In this document: piece by piece, positions 1-7,687 of the stretch
Position numbering within the stretch: position 1 is the stretch's first letter
Layout: every line of letters begins with the position of its first letter
Assembly (NCBI GenBank): GCA_900547275.1
Contig: URGA01000021.1
Span: forward strand, 1 to 26,776
Direction of reading: 5' to 3'
Length of the DNA stretch: 26,776 nucleotides
DNA from: an uncultured Oscillospiraceae bacterium
GTDB lineage: Bacteria; Bacillota; Clostridia; Oscillospirales; Acutalibacteraceae
Made by a program: the position numbers and the translations under genes
The notes under the pieces: model-generated
What the model saw: only the letters and a program-made list of their open reading frames with translations
Databases searched by the model: none
Told to the model about the DNA's origin: nothing

Positions 1-1097
1 ATACCGCCTATAATAGAAACCGCGTGGCCTATCGTTTTAGGAAGTCTGAGCCCCGCTTCCCTCATTATTTCATAAAAAACAAGCGTCATAATTGCCTCGC
101 TCATAAGAGGAAGAGGAGTTTTGTATTCCGCTGAAGCTATTGTAAACAAAAGATTAGTAGGGACAAGCTCCTGGTGGAACGTGCCCAGAGCAACATAAAA
201 GCCTGGCAGGAAAACCGAAATAACAAAGCAGAAATATTTAAGCGCTCTGATAAAGCCACCATAAAACGGCGGATAATCATAATCATCCAAAGACTGGAAA
301 TTATCGCTGAACAGATACGGCACATACATAACGGCAGGCGTTCCCTCAACCATTACCGCTACTCGTCCTTCATAAAGTTTTGAAGCCAGGACGTCGGGGC
401 GCTCGGTCGTTCCCACCGCAGTAAAGAAAGTACGTATATCCGTATCAATAAACGGCTGGAGAGAGCCGAAATCGGACACGGTGTTCAAGTTTGCCCCCTT
501 AAGCCTGCTTTCCACCTGCTCAACAAGTTCTTTTGAAGCTCTGTTGTCAATATAAGCAATAGCGACAGGGGTGGGCGCGGCGTTGCCGAGTTTCAGTTGT
601 TTTATTTTAAGGTGGTGGGTCTTCATGCGTTTTCTAAGCAGAGCCTTGTTGTCGTTAAGAGATTCTATAAAACTTTCCTTAGCGCCTCTTACGTTATTTT
701 CGTTCTGAGGGTCTGAAGTAATGCGCTTCTGCCAGCCCTGAATACCCATAGCCATTGCCTTCGGGCATCCGTCAAGCATGAACACGCAGAAACCGCACAT
801 GAGAAAATAATAAGCGTCGTCGTAAGTATACGCTTCGTTGAGCTCAACAGAATTGATACACGTTGTTTTCAACTTTTCATAGTGATCCATAGGCGACTGA
901 AAATCTATTTTTGCCTGCAAAACGGGATTTACAATCATTTCAGACAGCTGAAGAGAATTTATCAGACCGTCCATTACTGCAAAAAAGCATTTTTTGCCGT
1001 CAGTATACGCTTCTTTTATCAAAAAATCAGAGCAGTCGGCAAAATCGGTCTTGAATTTTTGAATATTAACTTTTATATCCGCGTCTAAATTTTCCAA
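1..1097 (-). CDS. GerA/SpoVAF-family spore germination protein (partial, C-terminus beyond window)
   Basis: About 365 residues are present and the reading frame runs open off the left edge. The family forms the A subunit of inner spore membrane germinant receptors, or the related SpoVAF protein. The soluble N-terminal part contains PTPVAIAYIDNRAS and GSLQPFIDTD, and the segment SKLYEGRVAVMVEGTPAVMYVPYLF, split here as YEGRVAVMVEGTPAVM plus flanks, is the family hallmark. A membrane segment (CFVISVFLPGFYVAL) and REAGLRLPKTIGHAVSIIGG follow at the window edge. The start is a TTG at 1097 preceded by GGGTGAT. Full-length relatives have roughly 480-500 residues, so about a quarter is missing. The gene diverges from the DUF421 gene at 1166. 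Whether it is a GerA receptor subunit or SpoVAF cannot be decided from this fragment. Confidence 0.9.
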   Translation of the reverse strand, partial: MENLDADIKVNIQKFKTDFADCSDFLIKEAYTDGKKCFFAVMDGLINSLQLSEMIVNPVLQAKIDFQSPMDHYEKLKTTCINSVELNEAYTYDDAYYFLMCGFCVFMLDGCPKAMAMGIQGWQKRITSDPQNENNVRGAKESFIESLNDNKALLRKRMKTHHLKIKQLKLGNAAPTPVAIAYIDNRASKELVEQVESRLKGANLNTVSDFGSLQPFIDTDIRTFFTAVGTTERPDVLASKLYEGRVAVMVEGTPAVMYVPYLFSDNFQSLDDYDYPPFYGGFIRALKYFCFVISVFLPGFYVALGTFHQELVPTNLLFTIASAEYKTPLPLMSEAIMTLVFYEIMREAGLRLPKTIGHAVSIIGG

Positions 1098-1165
1098 AAT
1101 ATATCACCCGTAAATAATTTTGGCATATTCAGCCTTTTTATTCACAAAATAGGTTTGGTGATAAA

Positions 1166-1843
1166 ATGACGGTTACATTAATTCGAGCAGTGATTATTTA
1201 TATTTTTGTAGTGCTGGCAGTGAGAGTAATGGGAAAGCGCCAGATAGGCGAACTTAAACCCCATGAACTGGTAATAACAATTCTTGTCAGCCAGATTGCG
1301 TCAATTCCTCTCCAGGACAACGCAATGCCTCTGGCAAACTCTCTTATACCGCTTCTGATTTTAATCAGTTTTGAAATTATCGCTTCAATAATTTCCATGA
1401 AAAGCATCAAATTCAGAAACGCGCTTCAGGGCAAACCGATATTCGTAATACGCCACGGAAAGCTGGACGAAAAACAGATGCGCCGACTTAGGTTTACAAT
1501 GGACGACCTGGTGGACGCTCTGCGCCAGAAAGACGTGTTTGACATTTCTCAGGTTGAGGACGCCGTTGTTGAGACAAACGGTTCTCTTTCAGTTTTGCTG
1601 AAACCCGAATACGGCCCGGTTACTCCCCAGCAGCTTAATCTTGAAGTGGAGGACGACGGAATGCCTGTAGTAATTGTTATGGACGGAAAGCCGGTAAGCG
1701 AATACTTCGGCGCTGAAAAAATCAAAAATTCAGAAATTGAACTTCTGCTGAAAAAGCACAATCTTCAGGCAAAAAAAATAATGCTGCTGACGGTTGACGA
1801 CAGCGGCAATCTTTACGTTATTGATAAGGAGCGAAAACAATGA
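1166..1843 (+). CDS. DUF421 (YetF-type) membrane protein
   Basis: This 225-residue protein has hydrophobic segments at about residues 5-21, 34-48 and 59-77, followed by a soluble domain from about 85 to 215. MGKRQIGEL after the first helix, GKPIFVIRHGKLD and the MDDLVDALRQKDVFDI stretch are typical of DUF421. In Bacillus, DUF421 proteins such as YetF and YdfS have been linked to spore inner-membrane properties and germination. That role is family knowledge, but the divergent gerA-type gene 68 bp away fits it. The ATG at 1166 has a GGTGAT element a few bases upstream. The stop overlaps the next start as ATGA, so the two genes are probably translationally coupled. Product assignment is firm and cellular role is inferred. 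Confidence 0.9.
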   Translation: MTVTLIRAVIIYIFVVLAVRVMGKRQIGELKPHELVITILVSQIASIPLQDNAMPLANSLIPLLILISFEIIASIISMKSIKFRNALQGKPIFVIRHGKLDEKQMRRLRFTMDDLVDALRQKDVFDISQVEDAVVETNGSLSVLLKPEYGPVTPQQLNLEVEDDGMPVVIVMDGKPVSEYFGAEKIKNSEIELLLKKHNLQAKKIMLLTVDDSGNLYVIDKERKQ

Positions 1844-2217
1844 ACAGATTATGGTTTGCGTTTATTTTCATAACTGCTGCCGTTTTGCTTTGCACTTATG
1901 AACAGCACACGGTTAAAACAACATTTGAAAATATTGACACTATACTTGGAACGGTGGAAATCGCCGCCCAGGAGGAGGACTACGACACCGTTGACAAAAA
2001 ATGTCGCCAGCTTGAAAATCTTTGGACGGAAAAATACCCCCATCTTGCGGCAATGATTCATCATTCTCAGCTCACTGAATTAAACACAACAATTCTTTCC
2101 CTGCGCATTCTTTCCAAAGAAAAAAACGATGATCTTGCGTCCGCAATCCAGGAAGCCGAAAACCAAGCCGAAGCCATATACGACGAAAGCAGAGTGACAC
2201 TTGACAATATATTCTGA
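1840..2217 (+). CDS. DUF4363-like membrane-anchored protein
   Basis: The protein has 125 residues: one N-terminal hydrophobic segment (about 5-18) followed by a soluble, charged, mostly helical domain rich in Glu and Lys. Size, topology and position directly after a DUF421 gene match the DUF4363 family, which often follows DUF421 in Clostridia. The start ATG overlaps the upstream stop by four bases (ATGA), so expression is presumably tied to the DUF421 protein. The domain probably lies outside the cytoplasm or in the intermembrane side of the forespore, but this is inference. No catalytic motif is visible. Confidence 0.75.
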   Translation: MNRLWFAFIFITAAVLLCTYEQHTVKTTFENIDTILGTVEIAAQEEDYDTVDKKCRQLENLWTEKYPHLAAMIHHSQLTELNTTILSLRILSKEKNDDLASAIQEAENQAEAIYDESRVTLDNIF

Positions 2218-2252
2218 TTATTGATATAAAAAATCAATCTGAAAGACAAAAA

Positions 2253-2276
2253 ATCCCGGACCTCTGGGCCCGGGAT
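2253..2276 (-). terminator. Rho-independent terminator of the zinc-ribbon gene
   Basis: ATCCCGGACC and GGCCCGGGAT form a 10-bp stem with one mismatch and a TCTG loop. Read on the minus strand the stem is followed by TTTTTTG, placing it just after the stop of the gene ending at 2286. It may also slow plus-strand transcription leaving the DUF4363 gene, though the tract on that side is poor in T. Confidence 0.8.
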
Positions 2277-2285
2277 AAATTATTA

Positions 2286-2837
2286 TTACATACCTGAAAT
2301 AGCAGAAAATGACGCCATATTCATTACCAATGCTAAAACGAATGAAAGGCATCCTACAACTATTCCGGCAATGCAAAGTCCGTTGGCAGTAGAATACTTA
2401 TCACTGCGGTATTCCGGCGGAATTTTACCGAGTTTTGATTTACCGATGCCGCCGCAGATCCAGCCAACAAGGGGAATAAACAATCCCACGATAATAGCAA
2501 CAATGCCCAGCGTTTTTGCGCTGTTTTCGTCCTTAGCGTAGTCAACGCCCGGGTAGCCCGGCTGGCCGTAAGGCGCCTGACCGTATGGCGGCTGCTGAAC
2601 GTATGGGTTTTGCTGGTTATACTGATTTTGCTGAGCGTAGGACTGCTGATCAGCATATGGCTGAGAATACTGCTGCTGGGGCTGTTCATAAACGTTGCCG
2701 TTTTGAGCATTATTATCAGACGCTGCCTGGGTATATTCAGCCGCATTTGCTGTCTGCTCCGTGTTAAGCTGTGCTCCGCACTGCGGACAGAAAGTCGCGC
2801 CCTCTCCTACCTGGTAGCCACAATGTGTACAATTCAT
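2286..2837 (-). CDS. Zinc-ribbon, Q/Y-rich, DUF4190-type membrane protein
   Basis: The 183-residue protein has three parts. Residues 1-24 are a zinc ribbon with Cys3, Cys6, Cys17 and Cys20 (CTHC and CPQC). Residues about 25-98 are a low-complexity linker rich in Gln, Tyr, Pro and Asn. Residues about 105-180 hold two hydrophobic segments around a GGIGKSKLGKIP loop, as in DUF4190 proteins. Such architectures are common in Clostridia and have no defined biochemical role. The ATG at 2837 is preceded by AAGGAGAG at good spacing. It is downstream of the aldo/keto reductase gene on the same strand, about 75 bp away, and is followed by its own terminator. Confidence 0.85.
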   Translation of the reverse strand: MNCTHCGYQVGEGATFCPQCGAQLNTEQTANAAEYTQAASDNNAQNGNVYEQPQQQYSQPYADQQSYAQQNQYNQQNPYVQQPPYGQAPYGQPGYPGVDYAKDENSAKTLGIVAIIVGLFIPLVGWICGGIGKSKLGKIPPEYRSDKYSTANGLCIAGIVVGCLSFVLALVMNMASFSAISGM

Positions 2838-2912
2838 TTTTCTCTCTCCTTATGTATAAATAATTATAACAGTCAGGCTTGCGCCTGCGCTATCCGTTTT
2901 AAATGGGTTATT

Positions 2913-3914
2913 TTATTTGATATAACCCGTTATTCCGTCGATCTGAATAAGCTCCGCTTCGCTGAGAGGCTCAAAATCAAGCGCCGCAATATTCTCCATA
3001 AGCTGTGCTTTAGAATGAACGCCAACCAAAACGGAAGTAATATCGCTGTCCTTCAAAAGCCATTGAACAGCCATCTGTGACAGCGTTTGGCCTCTTTTGT
3101 GAGCCATGTCGTAAAGCTGTTTTATCTGGAAAGCACGCTTTTCGTCGTAGCCTACGCGCTTTTGAAGGTCTTCATTCCCGTAAAGGCGTGACTTTTCGGG
3201 TATTCCCTTTGCGTACTTATCTGAAAGCTGGCCTTGGGCAAGAGGTGAAAAAGCAATAATACCCTTTCCCTTGTCAACCGCTTCTTTTTTCAACTCGTTT
3301 TGCTCAATAGTACGGTCAAAAATAGAATATCTGTTTTGATTGATAATAAACGGAGCGTTTACATCGTCAAGACGGTGGTGCATCCTGTGCATCGTTTTAC
3401 CGTCATAATTACTGATTCCGACGTAAAGCGCCTTTCCCTGCCGCACAATATCGCCAAGACAAAGCGCTGTTTCTTCAAGAGGAGTTTCAGGGGTCATACA
3501 GTGATGATAAAAAATATCCACATAATCAAGACCCATTCTCTTAAGGCTCTGGTCCAGCGAAGCGGTAAGATATTTCCTGCTTCCGCCTTTACCGCCGTAA
3601 GGACCCGGCCACATTTCATAGCCCGCCTTTGTGCTGATAACCAGTTCGTCACGGTAAGGCTTAAGATTTTCCCGGAATATCCTGCCGAAATTGATTTCAG
3701 CTCTGCCCGGCTCAGGACCGTAGTTGTTGGCAAGGTCAAAATGAGTAATGCCGTGGTCAAAAGCCGTCAGAATTATTTCTTTCATATTGTCGTAATCATC
3801 AAGATTGCCGAAATTCTGCCACAATCCCACAGACAGTTCAGGCAGCTGCAAACCGCTCTTTCCGCAAAAGCGATAGTGCATATGCTCATATCTGTCATGG
3901 CTTGCTTTGTACAT
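2913..3914 (-). CDS. yghZ: Aldo/keto reductase, YghZ (L-glyceraldehyde 3-phosphate reductase) type
   Basis: This 333-residue NADPH-dependent oxidoreductase closely follows E. coli YghZ (Gpr): MHYRFCGKSGLQLPELSVGL, THFDLANNYGPEPG, TKAGYEMWPGPYG and SRKYLTASLDQSLKRMGLDY are all recognisable. The AKR tetrad is present as Asp60, Tyr65, Lys96 and His138. The YghZ group reduces L-glyceraldehyde 3-phosphate and detoxifies aldehydes such as methylglyoxal; the substrate here is inferred. An upstream in-frame GTG at 3923 would add three residues, but it lies inside the AGGTGA ribosome binding site, so the ATG at 3914 is preferred. A promoter is visible 17-45 bases upstream. Confidence 0.92.
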   Translation of the reverse strand: MYKASHDRYEHMHYRFCGKSGLQLPELSVGLWQNFGNLDDYDNMKEIILTAFDHGITHFDLANNYGPEPGRAEINFGRIFRENLKPYRDELVISTKAGYEMWPGPYGGKGGSRKYLTASLDQSLKRMGLDYVDIFYHHCMTPETPLEETALCLGDIVRQGKALYVGISNYDGKTMHRMHHRLDDVNAPFIINQNRYSIFDRTIEQNELKKEAVDKGKGIIAFSPLAQGQLSDKYAKGIPEKSRLYGNEDLQKRVGYDEKRAFQIKQLYDMAHKRGQTLSQMAVQWLLKDSDITSVLVGVHSKAQLMENIAALDFEPLSEAELIQIDGITGYIK

Positions 3915-3930
3915 ATAAATCACCTATTTC

Positions 3931-3959
3931 ATCATATCATATTTATGATAGTATTGCAA
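3931..3959 (-). promoter_or_regulatory. Predicted sigma-A promoter of the aldo/keto reductase gene
   Basis: On the minus strand TTGCAA (3954-3959) and TATGAT (3931-3936) are separated by exactly 17 bases, just upstream of the AGGTGA site of the reductase. This implies a very short leader, independent of the pentapeptide-repeat gene upstream. Confidence 0.5.
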
Positions 3960-3990
3960 TTATTATTTAAAAAATCAACCACATAGGCAT

Positions 3991-4593
3991 TCAGACAAAT
4001 TCAACGCCCAACAGCGAAACAATATCCGCCGCCTGGAACGGAGAAATTTTCGCCCCGTAAAGTTCCGAGAGACTGTCAGACACGGCTATTTCGCCCAGTC
4101 TGCTGGAGGAAAAATCCACACCTTTAAGCGGCGTTTTAAAAAATACCGCTTTGGTAAAATCTGCTTCTTTTAAAGAAATCTGCTTTAGCTCCATTGATGA
4201 AAACACACCCTCGGCACAGCAACAATCATCAATAGTTACCTTTTGCCATTTTGCTCCTGAAAAGGAAGAATACCGCAAAGAGGTATGGGAAAATAAACAG
4301 CTCTTTAAAACAGCGTTTTGAAAAACTGTTCCGTCTGCTTTAGACTCTGCAAACTCGGTGTCCTTAAAGTAAGCATCGCCGAAAACACATCCGTCAAAAC
4401 GGCATCTGATAAATTTAACGCTGTAAAAAGAACAGTTGGAAAAATCGCAGTTAAAAAATCTGCAGTCTGTGAAAACAAGGTTGTCCGCCTTAATTCCGGC
4501 GGCGTCGCAATTATCAAGAGTTTCCCCCTCATACTGCTCAAATTCTATTGCTTCGTCCTGCTCCAAGGCTAATTTCAAATCATCGGTAAACAT
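3991..4593 (-). CDS. Pentapeptide-repeat protein
   Basis: The 200-residue protein shows the A(D/N)LxF-like five-residue periodicity from about residue 38 to 175: FTDCRFFNCDFSNCSFYSVK, FIRCRFDGCVFGDAYF, LKEADFTKAVF and LKGVDFSSSRLG. Such repeats fold as a right-handed quadrilateral beta-helix. It is unusually Cys-rich, with many Cys at repeat positions and a CCC run near residue 125. Family members include gyrase-protecting proteins (Qnr, MfpA), but most have no known function and no Qnr-specific feature is evident. There is no signal peptide. The ATG at 4593 has AGGAG upstream. Confidence 0.85.
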   Translation of the reverse strand: MFTDDLKLALEQDEAIEFEQYEGETLDNCDAAGIKADNLVFTDCRFFNCDFSNCSFYSVKFIRCRFDGCVFGDAYFKDTEFAESKADGTVFQNAVLKSCLFSHTSLRYSSFSGAKWQKVTIDDCCCAEGVFSSMELKQISLKEADFTKAVFFKTPLKGVDFSSSRLGEIAVSDSLSELYGAKISPFQAADIVSLLGVEFV

Positions 4594-4613
4594 AAATACT
4601 CCTATTTATTGGC

Positions 4614-4650
4614 AGAGGCAATAACGGGTAAAAAAGTGTACAGTGCCTCT
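4614..4650 (-). promoter_or_regulatory. Inverted repeat in the leader of the pentapeptide-repeat gene
   Basis: AGAGGCA and TGCCTCT form a perfect 7-bp inverted repeat with a 23-base loop, ending about 20 bases before the start codon. It could be an RNA hairpin near the ribosome binding site or an operator. No regulator is known and chance is possible. Confidence 0.3.
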
Positions 4651-4722
4651 AATTTAATTCTAACATAACTAATATAAAAAGTCTATTAAAATATTTTATC
4701 GATTATTTATTTTTTCAAAAAC

Positions 4723-4746
4723 AAAAGCACCCGTCAGGGTGCTTTT
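4723..4746 (-). terminator. Rho-independent terminator after the broken surface-protein gene
   Basis: AAAAGCACCC-GTCA-GGGTGCTTTT forms a perfect 10-bp stem. On the minus strand it is followed by GTTTTTG, just after the stop at 4753. The same core recurs at 7655, 9716 and 9874. Confidence 0.85.
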
Positions 4747-4752
4747 GCGCTG

Positions 4753-7327
4753 TTATTTATCAGATCTTTTCTTTCTGCCGTAAACAGTTCCTGCTGTCAA
4801 AATGCCGCCTGCAATAAGAAGTACGGCAAAAAGCAGAATGACATTTTCAAAATTGCCGGTAAGAGGACTTGTTGCGTTGTTATCCTTTTGAGCATTGTCG
4901 TTCTTTGACGTGTCGTTTTTACCGGTAGTTGTTGTACTGTTATTATTTACCGAATTACCGTCATCGGCGGTACCGCCGTTTCCACCTGTTGTTGTCTCTT
5001 CATTGTCTTGCGTTGGCTTGAAATTCGGGTCTTTGGCCCCGCACATTGTGCAAACGCCGTTTTCGTAATTATGAGATATTGCCAGAATAACTTTTCCTGC
5101 TTCAACCAGCACTCCGCACTCTGTGCAGTATTTATCGCCTGTATATCCGTCTTCGGTGCATGTTGCGGCCTTGGCGTTTTTCAATACGGTTGACGGATGA
5201 TTAAGAGCGTTCAATACGGTATCTTCTTTTGTTATTGGCTTTGTGCCTGCTTCATCACTGAAGTATTTATCGCAGTTTTCGCAGTGCCATTATTCAATAT
5301 TTCCCGCTTCCGTACAACTGGGTGCTTTGTAATCGGTCTTTGTCAGTTTGTGAGCAACCTCGGGGAACTGGATTGTAAAAGTAAAGCTCTTTCCGTCATC
5401 CGAAACGCCCTGACCTGATTTAACCACTGCTTTTGCATCGCTGAGTTTATATTCGTCTTTAAAGAAGTTGTCAGCGCTCTGGCTTGTATCCTGCCAGTCA
5501 TAGAATGTGAAATCTTCAGGTGCGAAATCATCGCCGAAATAAAAGCAATCATCGCCTTTCGCGCCCATTGCCGCTGTAAGGACAATGGTTAACTCCGGCT
5601 CGTCACCTGCCTGCCACATCTTACCTTCTGTATCTGAATATCCGCTCCATACAGCAGATGAAACACTGGCGCAGAGTTTATCTGAAACGACTGCATTGCC
5701 GTTTTTACCGACAGCAGCGCCTTCCTTTGGAACGAAACCAACATAAAGCGGTCCGCTTGCAGCTGCTTTTTCCGAAACGATAAGATAAGCAGTACCGTCA
5801 ATGCTTCTGCACTTCAAAGCATATTTTCCGTTTTCTGTATCTTTAAGGGTAAAATATGAAGCCCACTTGATATCACTGTCAGGAACTTCAGCTGCAATTT
5901 CTCCGCTGTCAAGAGAAGGCGGAGAAAGCACGACAGTCTTTTCAACAGATACGCTTTTGTTTATCTCAATGCTGTTGTTCAGTTCCAATGTTACGTCGCC
6001 CACAGCCACGAAATTATCACAGCTAAGATCGCCGTTTAAAGTTGAGTTATTCAAAGTCAACATATTTGACGGGTAAAATCTTCCTGAGATTGTACTGTTT
6101 ACAGCCGTAACAGAATTTTTACCGTCTACAGACAGATTTCCGGCAGAAGAAATATTAAACACAAGATTTCCTGTACCGGAGGAACTGCTGTTCAGCTTTG
6201 TGATCCAGAAAAACTTTGTGCCGAAATCAATATTGTCGAACGTAACGGTTACACCGTCTTTAATATTCATCTGCTTGTTGGCAATGATTGCGCTCTTTTC
6301 TGCACCGCCGCCTTTTATTGTAACATTATTGTAAAAATAATATTTGGACATACTATCGTTTTTAGAATCATAATCTCCTAAAAGGATAATTGTTCCGTTA
6401 TCAGCAATGTTGTCCAAAGCGTAAGTCAAAGTTTCAAGCGGAGATTTCTCGGTGCCTGTGTTAGTATTGCTTCCGTTTTTAGAATCTACGTAAAGAGTAC
6501 TGTTGTCGGAAGCATTTACAACGTAAACTTCAGAATCAATTGTTCCTCTTGTTCCGCTGGATGTAACAAGAGCATATCCCGGCTTGCATGTTACGCTTAC
6601 CTGCAGTTTTCTACCTGACATATTCAGCGGAATTTTATAGTAGGGCTCATGTGATAATGAAGTGGTGTTCGGGGGATTATCCCAAGTAATATCAAATACT
6701 TCCGTAACGTTTACTCCGTCAATAAGATTTGATACAGTCGGAGTTACCGTATCCCGGCACCAATTCTTCCTGATTGAGAGCAACGATTACGCTCCACGTC
6801 TGGGTTACGTCTTTCATCAGATTAACTTTTGCATTAGTGGGGATCTTGTCCTTTGCAAAAGTACCGTAGTCAACATATGTTCTTGCGGTTCCGATAAAAG
6901 TTCCGTCGCCTGTTGTCGGCGCATGCCAGTAGCAATTGCCTGTTTCACTCTGGACTTCAATATTTCCGTTATTGTCAACAGTGCCGTAAACATGAAGCCT
7001 GTTAACAAAACTCTCTTCGATTTTTATAATAAACGAACCGTTTACAACAAGTTTTTCCGTTCTGAATTCGCCCTTGTCATAATTCCAGGTAAAAACAGAA
7101 CCGTCGTCTATTACTACTGTTTTATCAGTGGAAAGCCCGCTCTTGTAGGTGAAACTTCCTCCGATATGAATTTCCTTTACCTGTTCGTTTTTCAGCGCTG
7201 AATTAAGTTCAGAAACGCTGGAAACAACGGCAGTATCCTCAGCAAATACAACCGTAGGCAAAAGGCTGACAATAAGAATGCACGACAGCACTACAGCCGA
7301 CATTTTAGAAAATAATGTTCGTTTCAT
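4753..7327 (-). pseudogene. Sortase-anchored beta-helix surface protein, broken by a frameshift and an in-frame stop
   Basis: Three reading frames form one gene of about 857 codons. Residues 1-30 (7327 downward) are a signal peptide, MKRTLFSKM then a hydrophobic core ending VVFA. The middle (6750-5290) contains a parallel beta-helix-like region (STLYVDSKNGSNTNTGTEKS, repeated Asn/Ser/Gly strands). The end (5214-4753) has paired CxxC modules (CTEAG, CENC, CTEDG, CTEC, CTMC), a Thr/Asn/Asp linker, SPLTG, a membrane segment and RKKRSDK. SPLTG fits the (S/P)PxTG signal of clostridial sortases. Lesions: a one-base gain in the CCC at 6753-6755 (GTG CCG then GAT ACG restores the frame), and a TAA at 5290-5292 where such modules have Tyr (GNIE-stop-WHCENC). 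AAAGGAGAG precedes the start. Sequencing error at either site cannot be excluded. Confidence 0.8.
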
Positions 7328-7654
7328 TTTGCATTCTCTCCTTTCTCACAAAACAAACCCATCACAGCAAAGAAAAAGGCATTTCATTATGCTCAAAAGC
7401 ATTAGCAACCTGCCGCCAAAATCCCTGCTTTTCAAATAAAATTACTTAGCGAATAAACTGAGAGCGACACACGTCTTTGCTGTAACTATACTTAATTACG
7501 TTATATCAAACAGCCATTCCTTTTCAATCATTCAGCCAATCATTGCATAAATAAATCAATGAAAAAAGTCATTATGGCATAATTGTTTTGTTTATCTGTA
7601 AAAACAGCTTTCTCAAGCAACTTTTGAATAATATTCAATATGATTTACAAAGAA
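7328..7654. other. Intergenic region upstream of the surface-protein gene
   Basis: No gene is supported in these 327 bases. They hold the AAAGGAGAG ribosome binding site and the putative promoter of the surface-protein gene, and are otherwise AT-rich with no clear repeat or RNA. The right edge is the terminator of the converging-side regulator gene. Confidence 0.6.
7500..7527 (-). promoter_or_regulatory. Putative promoter of the surface-protein gene
   Basis: Minus-strand TTGAAA (7522-7527) and TATAAC (7500-7505) are 16 bases apart. The implied leader is about 165 bases, which is long, so this is a tentative call. Confidence 0.35.
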
Positions 7655-7680
7655 AAAAAGCACCCCGTCGGGTGCTTTTT
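7655..7680 (-). terminator. Rho-independent terminator of the AraC-GNAT gene
   Basis: AAAAGCACCC-CGTC-GGGTGCTTTT is a perfect hairpin, extended by further A/T pairs, followed on the minus strand by TTTCTTTG. It lies 8 bases after the stop of the regulator gene. Confidence 0.85.
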
Positions 7681-7687
7681 AATGTTG

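Noticed and set aside
3300..3986. 228-codon plus-strand frame opposite the aldo/keto reductase
   Set aside because: It is antisense to a clear enzyme gene, has no family features or ribosome binding site, and comes from codon bias on the other strand.
6750..6758. Phase-variable homopolymer in the surface gene
   Set aside because: The run is only three C residues, too short for frequent slippage, and a second lesion exists downstream.
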